Assembly (NCBI GenBank): GCA_945910005.1
Contig: OX246743.1
Coordinates: 39,735,461 to 39,799,460 of the forward strand
From: Isoperla grammatica
Taxonomy: Eukaryota > Arthropoda > Insecta > Plecoptera > Perlodidae
Direction: 5' to 3'
Length of the DNA: 64,000 bases
In this document: positions 46,401 through 57,563 of the stretch, piece by piece
Numbering within the stretch: position 1 is the stretch's first letter
How the letters are laid out: each line of letters opens with the position of its first letter
The notes under the pieces: model-generated
Seen by the model: only the letters and a program-made list of their open reading frames with translations
What the model was told of the DNA's origin: nothing
Databases searched by the model: none
Made by a program: the position numbers and the translations under genes

Positions 46401-48370
46401 TGAACCATTTTTTCAATTATTTCCTCGGTACAATATCTGTTAACATTCCCTGTCCCCTGAAGTGTGGTTTGAGTGGTTCCTGGATGGGTTTCCTACAAAA
46501 TCTTACTATTTCTACAACTAAACTACACCTAAACTGTTTAATAAAGGTTCAAACATTATTGTTTTGTATTAAAATCACCCCCTCTCCAAAACGTTTGGTG
46601 ATGCAAGCATGGAAATTGGTGTGATTTGTATTTTACTGTAGCTTTGATAGTGTTATGAATGAAGGAGTCAAAGAAAACTGGAAAAAGTCGCTTCTAATAG
46701 CTTAAAAACATCGTAATTCATTTCTGGCTTTGGCATTCTATTTCCGCTGGATTTCTCCTGAGACTTCTAGGAAAGAAAGTTTTTTCCTCGAAATGTCATA
46801 TCGGGAAATAACAGTCTTGACTTGACTATTGCGTGCCTGTTTATCGTCTTTGGCTGTGGGCTGACATTCACCAGATAAACAACGCAAAGTTAGACTTACT
46901 TTGGAGAACACTTTCAGTTGGCGTTGGGGAAAGTTCCACCGGTAGGTTGATATGTGCTTGATATTTTTTATTCATGGGTAATTGGATAGCTACTGATTTT
47001 TGTACCGGCTGTATGGATAATATCACAAAACTCACTCTGGACAGCCTTTTTTTCTTGAGTGTATGAAAATAAATTTTGTATTATAGAAACAAATGTGTAA
47101 TTTTAACAATAATTACAGTTTTGAAAGATTTATTCAAATTATTTATTACTATTTATTCATATTCAGGTATTTTCAATGCGTGTAAGTTCAGGAAGCAACG
47201 CACTGTTCTTAATTTGTGTATATATCTTGATACTCTTTCCAGTTTAGAAAATGTTGTTGTAACGGTGGGTTTCTTACGAGCTACCATAGCAAGAAGACGA
47301 GGCAACAAATCAATCCCATAATGCAGCCCACTTGGATCAAATTACATCACGTGAGCTACAAGTGAAAAATACAAATTCAAATGAAAATCTAAATGCACGT
47401 ATTCAAATGTATGAATATTAAAGAAAAAAACTCATCTCAAATTTAGCTCGAGATTTTATTGGTCCTACGAACAACGTGTAGACATGCGTGATCACGATAA
47501 ACGGAGCATTTCATTTGCGACATCATCATCTTAAAAGTTGAGTGTAAACGCCGTAAAGTAGACCTCCTTCTCAAAGCTTATTCCACTTTCCGACTACAAG
47601 TTTGATGTCTCGTAAAATCGAATCGATTCAATTTCGAGATATCTCTAAATAAAATTTTCTCGTTTCTGCGGTGATTGTTTGTAATGGTTGTCAGACTGCT
47701 TCGAGGAAGATGATCGTAAAAGCTCTGGGCCGAGGTAAAGCTCCGTGGGGGAAAGTTAACGCAGAACGCGGGCCCGAGAGATCGTTACTTAGCCCGTTGA
47801 GAAGAACAGAGAAACTCGCCGAAATCTTCGCCATTGATTTCAATTTGCCCAATGAACACGCGGATAAATATAACAGTTCAAATCGAATCAACAAGAATCA
47901 AAACAAATTGAATGTTGGTATCGAAATTCCGACACGTATAACATTTCCAAACATGAACACAAACGAATAATTGGATTTTTATTTCTCATTAAAATCAGAT
48001 TAGGCATTCAGTGAAATGTAAATGGGGATTAATTGAGATTTAATGAGACCGCGAGCCCGAATTCATGATCAACCCTTAACCAGCAAAGGGTAGCCGTAAA
48101 CAAAGGGGCAACTATTCTACCTCTAAATGTATTAGTACAATCATTATGAAATCTTTTATGACAAATACTGGATGAAGCCACCCGAAAAGTTCCCCGACGG
48201 TTTGAATGCTTGATCGTTTCGGGACACGCATTTCGGGACACGTATAAAAGGTAAAAATAATACAGACCAATATTGGAATTTACATATACATGCAATAAAT
48301 AATGTACAACGTATATCCGTTGTAACATTTGTAATGTAGGCCTACATACGTAGAAATTAAAATAGTGTCA
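46401..48370. other. Non-coding stretch
   Basis: The region 47670-47860 is richer in G and C and carries a 99-residue plus frame (47671-47970) with charged composition (AERGPERS, RRTEKLAE). I could not assign it, and it has no clear splice sites. A minus-strand donor GTAAGT at about 46897 follows a short open frame but lacks a good acceptor. Confidence 0.4.
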
Positions 48371-48624
48371 GAAAAAGGAAAGAACCAAAAAATTTTCAGT
48401 TCACGGATTGATAACATTTAAAAAATTCCAAACTTCGAAACGTGGTACCGTACTTACGTTACAACGAAGAACAATCCATACATACAATCGAGAAAAAAAA
48501 ATGAAAAAAGGAAAGAACCAAGAATTTTTTAGTTCACGGATTGATACAATTTTAAAATTCCAACCTTTGAAACGTAATACTTGACGTTAACACTTTCAAG
48601 AACAATCCATACATAGAATCGAGG
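48371..48624 (+). repeat. ~133-bp tandem duplication
   Basis: Units at 48371-48492 and 48503-48624 share GGAAAGAACCAA, AGTTCACGGATTGATA, AAAATTCCAA, GAAACGT and AACAATCCATACATA.AATCG in order, with an offset of about 133 bp. Confidence 0.88.
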
Positions 48625-49360
48625 CAAACAGCGGCTTTGACACGATATTCCAACCTCAATTTCATCTCAGCAGACAGACCGATTTCGCACCCGACCACAC
48701 AAGTTTCCCCCGGCTAATTAGAGCGGTTTAGTGGGGGGCGGCGACTCTTAGGGGTCACGTGACACTACATATCGCCTGGGGTTACTTCACTGGGCGGTGG
48801 TCGGAGGACAGAAGGACGTGGTTGATAAACGTGACAAGTCGAGGTGTTGCTATCACGTATAATGGTAACTGAACTTTAACTAGGATGAATTGTTAGCATT
48901 TCTTATCTCAATGCTCCAGGTATACTAGGCCTGAAGAAAACTACGGTTATTTTAGGCTTACTACACCGACCGCTATTCGCACATCTCGGAAGAGATTCAG
49001 ACCATGCAATGTAATTGTGTAATGTCTGTATAAGAAATAGGTAAATATCTATCTAACTACACGTCGGAATGTTTGATAATGGAGCAAATGGCTCCCTCTT
49101 GTCTCAAGATAGAATATCACTTTACATACAGGGGGAGAGGATCCATAATAACATGCACTTTCCATACATAAAAGATCTCATACTTAATTTTTGGGTAGTG
49201 ATTGCATGAAGTGCCAGAAAAACGTTGGCAAGTGCAGGCAGGAAAAAAAAAGGATAGCTAAGGTGTAGGAAAAGGAATCCACCGCTCAGTTCGCATCGAA
49301 GTCCGTTAAATCACCATAGTCTTACTATCGTACTGTCCCAACGTAGCCACAGTCACGTGC
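48625..49360. other. Non-coding stretch
   Basis: A GC-richer patch lies near 48700-48800. No gene or defined repeat recognised. Confidence 0.4.
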
Positions 49361-49611
49361 TGACCTCAGATTCAACTTTCACGCTCGCTGCTCCAACGAA
49401 ATTCAACGGATTCCACTTCCAGGCGTTCTTTCACACATTCGTTACTAAAGCGGTATTCCGCTTACTAGAGTGCACAAGTCTTATTAATTTATTATGTCAT
49501 GCCGCGGCGTGATCAGAATTTCAGGTAATCAATATCCATACAGTCGTAAATTATCATTAATTACGGTAGAAACTAGAGAAATTGAAGTCGGGTATTTCGC
49601 AAGCACGACTT
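49361..49611 (+). repeat. Dispersed repeat family C, copy 4
   Basis: Blocks CCTCAGATTCAAC, CGCTGCTCCAACGAAATTCA, CCAGGCGTTCTTTCACACAT, TTCCGCTTACTAGAGTGCAC and a tail GAAACTAGAGAAATTGAAG match the other family C copies in order. Its 3' side abuts the hAT-like element at 49612. Confidence 0.75.
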
Positions 49612-50069
49612 CAGTGGCGATTTTAGGCCTAGGCGCAATAGGCGCGTGCCTAGGCCGGCCCCTCGCTCTAGGGGGCCCCCAAGTGAATAAAATAACGCAA
49701 GAAAACTGGTAGGGGAACGAAGATTTCTGATAACATGATTGATTATTTATCTCAGTTAGTTGTTAGTTGAAAACGCTCATTTTCAACACTGTAACGAGTT
49801 AAGAACTATGTTTAAGAAACTCTTTGGGGCAAGAGCGAATTTAGAATCTTGCAAAACTGTACTCTCTGTAGGCTACAATGAGTGTCAGAGCGACCAAACT
49901 TTAAACCTTGTAACTTTAACAATCAAATTGACAGCTTTGCGAATGCTAAGTGTAGGAAGATGTTAATGTGAGGTAACGCAGTAAAAATATGTTTGTAGAA
50001 TTGAATTTGAATAGCAAGGGCCAAAATTTCTCAGCGCCTAGGGTCCCAAATAATCTGAACGCGCCTCTG
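49612..50069. mobile_element. hAT-like element, 458 bp
   Basis: The left end CAGTGGCGATTTTAGGCCTA and right end (minus strand CAGAGGCGCGTTCAGATTAT) both start CAG[TA]GGCG. CCTAGGCGC recurs inward on both sides. CAG.GGCG ends are common in hAT elements. The flanking 8-mers CACGACTT and TACGAGGT agree only in part, so the TSD is decayed or the ends are imprecise. Confidence 0.65.
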
Positions 50070-50391
50070 TACGAGGTTGTGACAACTTCACAAATGCGCA
50101 ACCCAACTTGTATCGATAGTACCGTGCATAGATATCGCAACAGTTCGCTAACTAGACCATCTCTCGAGGGGTTGGAGAGCGAACGATATGTTGATCAGGG
50201 GAGCCAGAGCTTCCATTGAGTCTAGTCGAGTCTCTGAAGTCGTATCGCGTATCCCTATCCGCGCCATGTTAATTTAGTTAGACATGCTGCCGGTAGAGTC
50301 GCGCAAGAGCATCTCCGCATAAATAACCTGGTCTGCACGTACGTACTTAAGCAACGTGCTTAGCACATCGCGTTAGATTAAAAGACGTGTC
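50070..50391. other. Non-coding stretch
   Basis: No gene or repeat recognised. Confidence 0.4.
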
Positions 50392-50959
50392 GGGTGTCCC
50401 CCAAATTAAGGACGCTTATTTGTTTTTCTTATGTAAAATAGCATTAAAAAAACAGAGGCAGTATTCGCCTTATAACTGTGCAACCCTAGGAAAAGACCTT
50501 CCGTTAGGATTGCCAGTGGTCGGAACCGAACCGGTGACCTTCCGAATTAGAGTAACATCCATCAGTACAAGAATCAAACCCTTGAAATACTTCTTGATCC
50601 ACCAAAACAACCTTCTGTAATACACTTATCCGTCCTCTCCTATGGATGGACTAGACATAAAATATCACTTACATCTATTTCACTGGGACAATCGTTTCCA
50701 CCCCATCTCACACGCACAATCCATAACTAGTGTATTGCCGGAGAGCACGCACTAGTACACACGCACTACATACACGCACACGCACGCAGGCCCGGTCGAC
50801 GCGAGCGCAATGGGAAGACTGACTGACTGGGTTTATCTTGGCCTGTCATGATTGTGTCTAATATCTGTCATGTGACGTAAAGGTTCAAGATAAACGACGG
50901 GCTTGCTGCAGAATGATGGGAAAGTAATAATATTTTACTGACAAAGTATTGTATAGAGA
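50392..50959 (-). repeat. SINE-like repeat family S, fuller copy
   Basis: On the minus strand the B box GGTTCGGTTCC (50522-50532) is preceded by ACTCTAATTCGGAAGGTCAC, as in the head at 46.3 kb. Sequence on both sides is co-linear with 44132-44549. This copy keeps about 165 bp missing from the 44 kb copy. ACTGACTGACTGG and a CACACGCACG-type tract lie inside at about 50765-50830. Confidence 0.85.
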
Positions 50960-53100
50960 AGGCAAATCTCGCGACTAGACTAGGTAGGCTGCAAAAGATA
51001 AAGGTCCGAATTACGGGTAGTAAATAATTCGGTGTCTTGCAATTGCGCCAATGATATGTTTTCAAAGGCACCAAATGTGTGAAACTAAAAAGGTAATAAG
51101 GATGAATTTATGCGTCCGGTTTACTATATAGAGACCACCGCATAATCTACCCCGGCCAACAACGCTAGCTGGCTCAGCCCAAAACATTTAGTTAGAGGTA
51201 CTTCAATAGAAACCACACCACAGATAATATGATATGAGCACTTCGTGGTGAAACTTTGTAGACTATGAAGCTGAATTTATATACAAACATTCTAAACATT
51301 CACGTTGTTAAGTGGAGGTTAAATTATTCTCTTGGGGGTAAATGTTGGGGGGGGGGAGAGATTTTATATTTTACCTTGGCCCAGTGTTACAGCCCCCCAA
51401 TAACTATTTCTTTCACCATAAAATCCATCAAAAAGGTTATTTGCTACAAATAATTGTATTATTTTGTTGAATGTAATACCGGGTCTTAGTGGTTGAAAAT
51501 TAAGACCCGTTGTACCTGACGAAACGTAATGCGACGCAAAAATATAATGTCTGTTTAATTTAATGTAACATGACACTTCGCTCTATTTTTAACGCATTAT
51601 ACGTAACGCGAGTGGCTCTGGTGGTTGCATTAAGATACGATCTCACTTAGTGTTAAGTAATTAATCATAATTAATCACGTGTCACATTTTTCCTTCTAAA
51701 GTTACATTTAACTCTATGATTAATTACCCTACAATACGTTACCGTACCGAAGTCGCCCCTAACGTTCATTTGCGAGATGATATTTTTCATATTGCCGCCC
51801 AAGGCAGTGGCACGAGGGGGGCGGAAGTCCGCCGGAAACTTCCGACGGGCATTGGTCGTAAATATCGACCTATCGATTTCGACCATAAATCAACAATTTC
51901 GAAAAGAAGATGGAGCTAATAAAAATCAGTGATTCTGTGCGGTGAATGCTATCAGGGGGGATACCTAGCCCTAGGCGGTTAATAAGAGCGATGCATCATC
52001 CACGTGCCAAAGCTCTGTTATCTGTATTCGCTGATTGTAGCTGGTTTGATATCTGTTCATTAGTGGGGGGGGGGGGGGGGGGGGCGTTTATATTCACGTG
52101 ACCTCACAACAACGGAGATTTTAGAGGCCAAAATATATGTTGACATTTGAGCTGTTAATAGAAGACGATTATAAGCTTATCGGTTATCACAAATCATGAA
52201 CCTTTTAGCACGTACATCCCCCGATAAAGTCTACAAAAATGATTATTATGCGATTGTAAACGATTGAAAGACAAAAGAGTTTATTTGCTTTGCTTTTCAG
52301 TAATAATTGCAAACGAGGATTAAAGAACAGTTGAATTTCAACCAAACGCCATCTAAATGAAGTACCAATCACGTGTACCATTGTGGCTTCTGATCGTAAT
52401 GAATCTTTCTATCAGCGCGTTTGTTGGCAGGCGTTGTAAGGGTACATTCAAAGTAAGGCTAGTCCACCGCACACAGCAGATAAACAACAATCAGGTGCCA
52501 GGAATTCCGTTGGAATAGACCGTGTGGAGTGACCGTCTCTTCTGAGAATTTTACTACTCGCATTTCTTGATACGTTGATTTGCTTTGAGTTCAAAAGTTT
52601 TACATTATACCCTTAATTTACTTATGTTGCCTAGTTTACGTGTCACACGTTCATCTATAGTCTAAACAGGATTTACTATCAGTTCGCTTGTTAGCATTCT
52701 TATTGGTGAGAGTTATATTTTTCTTTGAGCAACAACTATTGAAGATTCCTCGACTCGTAAAGGTAACTGTAAGAACCACACACCGATAAATATCTGTCCA
52801 GATGAAATGCTAACAACGAGGCGTGGTTGAGAACGTCAACATAGACACAGAAATAGACGACCCAGGACATTATGTATGGAAGACGACTTGGGTGTTGTGT
52901 TGTGATACGAACAGACTCCCAAACGCGCCACTAAACTTAACACAGGAACCGAGTATAGTAATGAATTGTGATTGTGTTTTGTAAAAATTTGCGGACAATT
53001 GTAAAATTTATTTTGAAAATTTATCGGAACGAAAATCAAGACTCGTGCTGTGAACTTTATCTGATTAAGCTTCCAGTCAAGACAATTCATATCATCAAGA
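50960..53100. other. Non-coding stretch with G20 tract
   Basis: G-rich run near 51346-51355 and 20 G at 52065-52084. A small hairpin with CGGGTCTTA arms lies at about 51480-51518. Overlapping frames near 51671-51919 are not recognised. Confidence 0.45.
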
Positions 53101-53247
53101 TTCAAGATATCTTTTTCGTGTCATCATATAATGTTGTTTCTAGTGATATCTATTACCTATCTTTAATAAGAATTATAACTAATTTCAACAATATTTGTAA
53201 TGTTCCTTTATGAAATTTTTTCATATCTTGCAGGATATCTCAAGATA
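53101..53247 (+). repeat. Dispersed repeat family E, copy 1
   Basis: It shares with 55512-55625: CAAGATATCTTTTTCGTG, TGATATCTA.TACCT.TCTTT, TTCCTTTATGA, TTTTCATATCTTGCAGGATA and TCT. This copy has about 32 extra bp near 53165-53200. It is rich in GATATC palindromes. Confidence 0.8.
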
Positions 53248-53287
53248 CCGCCCCGTGCAATTGTTAATCAGTGTAATTAAAAATATA

Positions 53288-53466
53288 GGACTATACACTG
53301 TTCCTTGTCAGTTAAAATTATTATAAAACGACGCAATATTTCGAGAGCTAATCAGCTCTCTTCAACAGGCAACCGTCCACTGGAGTGGACTGGAGTGGAG
53401 TGGACAGTTGCCTGTTGAAATTACGCATATGTTACCTGTTCTACTAAGTTTCCGTTTTAGATTGTT
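53288..53466. mobile_element. Penelope-like hairpin element, copy 2
   Basis: It shares GGACTATACACTGTTCCTTG and ACCTGTTCTACTAAGTTTCC with the 24.0-24.2 kb element. On the minus strand TTGAAGAGAGCTGATTAGCT then CTCGAAATATTGCG forms a perfect 7-bp stem (GAGAGCT/AGCTCTC) before CGAAATATT. The long inverted arms of the 24 kb copy are absent. A GGAGTGGACT-type repeat lies at about 53378-53404, and TTGCCTGTTGAA is an inverted partner of TTCAACAGGCAA. Confidence 0.6.
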
Positions 53467-54389
53467 ATAATTGCTTTTTCAATATTGTCTCGAGTTCTCC
53501 AGATATTACTTTTAAAAAACGTCAGTTTCGTAAGGTTTTTATAATGAGCCCATCCTATCTACCGAGCCGAGTACCTATCTAAATTCACTTTGCTTAATTT
53601 GGTAATGTGTATCAAGTTTGCAGGAAACTCTTAATTTACACTTCATATTTTGTAGCCTATCCTCACTAGTCTTCGCCCCAACTCCCGCCATCTTTCGAGT
53701 TCTTCACCTTGCAAGGAATATAAAACATGTTACCGTTCCTACGCGCCAACATTACTTCATCACACCGACGTAAATGCGAACATGATGGCTGAGTTACACC
53801 TCGAGTTAGCGTTGCTTTTGTTTGAGTAGCGCTTTCAGCAGTTACGCGCCAGGGGGCTTCAGAAACGCTGCCTACAGGGGGGAAATAGCCTTTATGCACC
53901 AACTTGTAAAAAAGTTAAAAGGTTATAAAAGTACGTGTAGTTTTTTATTGAAGGCGAAAGAGTTTTAGATCAAACTGGTACACATTGATATTGATCGTCA
54001 AGACTTATAGCTGCGTTTTGACACTTGGAGACATACACGCACATATTCTAAACCAATATAACACATTCATTGTGCACGAATGCATGGCCCAGTGTACACG
54101 CAATACATAAATAAGGTTTGGTTTAGTGACATAGCAATGAAGTTTAAGCGAATTGGAAATGCAATACTTAACTACTGAAATAATCAACTCTTTACAACTA
54201 AACATGGTCGTTTGGATATGAGCTTTTTCATTGGTTCATAATCTACAGAACCTTTTCTCATAATGCGCGTGTCGGCCATATTGTTTTCCAAAACGCCATA
54301 TTTGTTCACTTTTTAATAAATTCATTATTGAAATGTTTCAGATACATTCGGTTAAGTTCTACTGTTCTCCAACATTATAGGGTTATGGG
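53467..54389. other. Non-coding stretch
   Basis: No gene recognised. A minus frame at 53666-53902 lacks splice context. Confidence 0.4.
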
Positions 54390-54540
54390 GCTGCTAATCA
54401 ATTCAACCTCCTTCCAGCGCCATTGATGATTTAACAATAAAACAACAACGAACTATTGACAGCTAAACCCCTCCTCATAACAGTTTGTTTTCTTGCCACC
54501 AGAATGCATCTAGTTTTGTTTTGAGTGGTCAAAGAAAACT
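54390..54540 (+). repeat. Dispersed repeat family D, copy 2
   Basis: CGCCATTGATGATTTAACAA, CCTCATAACAGT, TTGCCACCAGAATGCATCTA and TTTTGAGTGGTCAA align in order with the minus strand of 34780-34925. Confidence 0.75.
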
Positions 54541-55317
54541 CTTGTCTCGGCCTCTCTTTTGTAGTTTCCAATGACACAAGAATCATTTTTGTATAAACAT
54601 TGTTAATAATAATGTCCTTTATTTTAGCTGCACTAGCTACTACATTACATCATGTACAATTATTAACATCCTGGACAATAATTAGGCATCCATTACGCAC
54701 AACACATATACAGATAAAATTATGCAAATTCATTGTCAACATAGGTGGCACACACACCTTTAAAACTATTCAGCGAGTATCTTAAAACATCATCTCTTGT
54801 CATCTTATTTTCATTCAACATTTTATTAAACAATATAAAACTTAAATAAAATAAGAATTTTTGTAACTTTGTCTTATTTGTTGTTGTTGTGGGATATTGT
54901 GTTAGCTCTCTATTTCAGAAGTAAGCATATTCGTTTACTTTTGACAGATCTTATGTAGACACTCATTGCCCTCTATTATGGTCATTGTGACGTCATGTGA
55001 CGTGAATACTCTGTATTCTCTCGCCTCATTCATCTACATGAAAACAAGGCATAACTCTCCGCTTGTCTTGCGGGACAGTTTGAGGCGACCGTGGCTCCAC
55101 TCACCGCTAAATGTGGCCACCCCGCTCATAATCCCTGGCAGAAAGTAATATTTTTCTGGCTTAATTAATTTTGCAAGTGCTGCGTTGCTTCTGTAAGGCC
55201 GGGAGCAAAACATAAATCAATGCGTGTGTGTGTATGTACGCTGTGACGGGTATCTACGCCAGAGCAAGGGCGGACTGCGTTCTTTTGTCATGGTCACTGA
55301 CATGTCTACACAGGTTT
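54541..55317. other. Non-coding stretch
   Basis: AT-rich, with TGACGTCATGTGACGTG near 54989 (a CRE-type core). No gene recognised. Confidence 0.4.
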
Positions 55318-55400
55318 TCGATATGTGTTTCACCCCCGCACAAAGGGGGACCAATGACATAAAGCTAGTTGCGTTTGCGTATAGCAAAATGCTGCACAAC
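55318..55400 (+). repeat. Paired similarity segment, copy 1
   Basis: ACCAATGACATAAAGCTAGT through ATAGCAAAATGCTGCACA matches 56938-56992. Several of the differences fall at third positions of the frame TNDIKLVAFAYSKMLHNL. Upstream, CCCCCGCACAAAG also resembles the other copy. It could be a transposon fragment or a duplicated exon remnant. Confidence 0.5.
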
Positions 55401-55511
55401 CTAGTGCCTCATCTTGAACTGGGACTTTCTGCATTTAAATAGTCAAAGAAACGTAGCATTTAACCCACCATAACTAATCAGCACATAACCCAGTGAACAC
55501 AATGATATTAT
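55401..55511. other. Non-coding stretch
   Basis: Nothing recognised. Confidence 0.35.
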
Positions 55512-55625
55512 CAAGATATCTTTTTCGTGATATCATGTCATGTTGTCTTTTGATGATATCTAATACCTGTCTTTATTGTTCCTTTATGACATCTTTTCAT
55601 ATCTTGCAGGATATCTTCAAGACAT
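55512..55625 (+). repeat. Dispersed repeat family E, copy 2
   Basis: CAAGATATCTTTTTCGTG, ATGATATCTAATACCTGTCT, TTCCTTTATGAC and TTTTCATATCTTGCAGGATA align with 53101-53247, lacking the 32-bp insertion. Confidence 0.8.
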
Positions 55626-56572
55626 CAATCGTATCTTTTCATGTGGTCTTTTAGATATCTTTCAAGTATTATTTTGCCGGCTGGGAATTTGTTTTTATCG
55701 GTATTTGTCTAGTTCCTCGTCATTAGGACAGAGACAGACTAACAAAACCATATTATTTTATTGCCCCTTGTATTTGAGAGCAGCATTATTGTTGTTTGTA
55801 ACATCGAACGTGTGTAAACTGACGAGGAAACTGAAATAATTTACCTCTCTCTACCTTTATACATACCCCCATAACGTTGTGGTTTATAGAGTGTTAACAG
55901 TCGGCCGTATAGGAAAATGGTGTCTTTTATTGTACGGGGGTGGGCTGGGGGTTGGTATCTAAAATGTCAGAAACCTGAGAAGATGGAATTTCTGCGGGAT
56001 GGGGGAGAGAAGGGTAGAGAAGCTATCTGAGTGGGGCTTTTATAAAGTTCAACAAACTGAATAAAATGGGCTGGTTTTTAATTGAGTTTATCACGAATTA
56101 TCTAAAACAAACTAACAGATGTGTTTTGTGAAGTATTGAATGAACTGTTTGAAAGAGAGGACAGAAGTGCCGGTGTTGGGTCATATAGCTGTAGGGGTAG
56201 GTTGGTCGTAACTTGTAAGGGATGGCTGTTCCCTTTCTGAAACCATAATCCTTGAGAGCTGAGAGAGAAGTGCGAGAAAGTGTCACTTCGCCGGCGAAGG
56301 CGGAGGCGAAGGGGGATGAAAGTAGTGGTTTCTATGACACTAAAGGGACAATTTCGAAATAAAGACATCGTTATATGACAGTTTACACGGGTATGTGTAT
56401 AATTTTCATTGAAGTTTAAAAAAGTTATACATTTTTTGTAGTATATAAGTCGAGTCACTTCAGTAATTGATTATTGATTTAATGTTTGCTTATTATGTTA
56501 ATTCTTATATCACGAAACTATTACAATTTTCTGATTGGTTGAATGAAAAGCTTACGGCATAGCCGAGTCCAA
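55626..56572. other. Non-coding stretch
   Basis: GGGGG-containing patch near 55938-56010. Minus frames at 56098-56458 are not recognised. Confidence 0.4.
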
Positions 56573-56822
56573 TGGTACCAACTTAATTTTCTGCTTCCCT
56601 AGTTCCTACCACCTAATTAAAACAGCTCCATTAGGGATAATTTATGACCTGCGGTTAGTTACCTGGACCAGTGGGCGTGGCTAATTAGGCGTGTGCACTC
56701 TTACTCAGCCAAAGACTGCATTTACGAATAACGAATGTGGGAAAGAACGCCAGGAAACTGTTGTTTGTCCTTGAATGAGCGTGCATGAAAGGGGCAGTAG
56801 ATAAGGATCTGAGGGCGGATTG
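56573..56822 (-). repeat. Dispersed repeat family C, copy 5
   Basis: On the minus strand, blocks appear in family order: CTCAGATCCTTATCTACTGC, CATGCACGCTCATTCAAGGA, TTTCCTGGCGTTCTTTCCCA, AGAGTGCACACGCCTAATTA, GCCACGCCC, GGAACTAGGGAAGCAGAAAA, TTAAGTTGGTACCA. This is one of the most complete copies. Confidence 0.8.
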
Positions 56823-56899
56823 AGCTGCAGTACACATCTTTCTTCAGGAAACGTCTTTAATAAAAATAATTATAATAATAGTGTCTTTATTTTTTTCTC

Positions 56900-57000
56900 T
56901 CCCACACAAAGATGCCTGAGCTCTTCTTTTGATAGCACCAATGACATAAAACGCGTTGCCTTTGTCTATAGCAAAATGCTTCACACTGTGCGCTGTTCAG
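56900..57000 (+). repeat. Paired similarity segment, copy 2
   Basis: A pyrimidine-rich run ending CACACAAAG precedes GATAGCACCAATGACATAAA and ATAGCAAAATGCTTCACA, matching 55318-55400. The frame TNDIKRVAFVYSKMLHTV corresponds to that copy. A GTCAAT donor-like site follows TTCAG at about 56998. Downstream, AGGTCAATCAGGAAC is repeated twice (57016 and 57037). Confidence 0.5.
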
Positions 57001-57055
57001 GTCAATTGTTGTTGAGGTCAATCAGGAACATGGGAAGAGGTCAATCAGGAACGAT

Positions 57056-57555
57056 GGTAGGAAGATAGAAAAGTATGGACAGAATTTGTAGAAAGAGCAG
57101 AGGAAGAAGAAAGTGAAGAGGAGGGCACGAGGAAGCTAACATGAGGGAAGCGTCAGGCATGGCCAGCCGGCTTCGATGTACCTAGGGGCCAGAATATGAT
57201 GGGATTAATTTCCTATCCCCTACCCGACTTCTTTGTTGGACACAGGGAGCAGATATATATAAAAAAAAAAACATAAAAAATACAACCGCACTAGTACATG
57301 AAAAAATACATTAGGAAATAATTTATTATGAAAAGAAAAAAAAATAGTCAACTTTAAGTACATATGTACTTTTCTTACAATTTCATCTGGGCCACAATGA
57401 AAATACTTTAGTACAAGTTCCCGGAACTTTCAACTTCGAATTACTGTTGTATTTAATGTCGGTACTTGAGTTGACACGTACATTGTTAAGTAAGTTGTTC
57501 GTGTAGAACCGACAACGAACCCGACATGGAAGCAATTCGTTTTATGAGCTATCGT
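57056..57555. other. Non-coding stretch
   Basis: Purine-rich near 57085-57135 and A-rich near 57265-57350. Nothing recognised. Confidence 0.4.
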
Positions 57556-57563
57556 GTTCGCAC

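Noticed and set aside
46880..46990. Minus-strand exon before GTAAGT at 46.9 kb
   Set aside because: The open frame is short and the only upstream AG lacks a pyrimidine tract.
47671..47970. 99-residue plus frame in GC-richer patch
   Set aside because: Composition is protein-like, but no family, splice sites or promoter could be identified.
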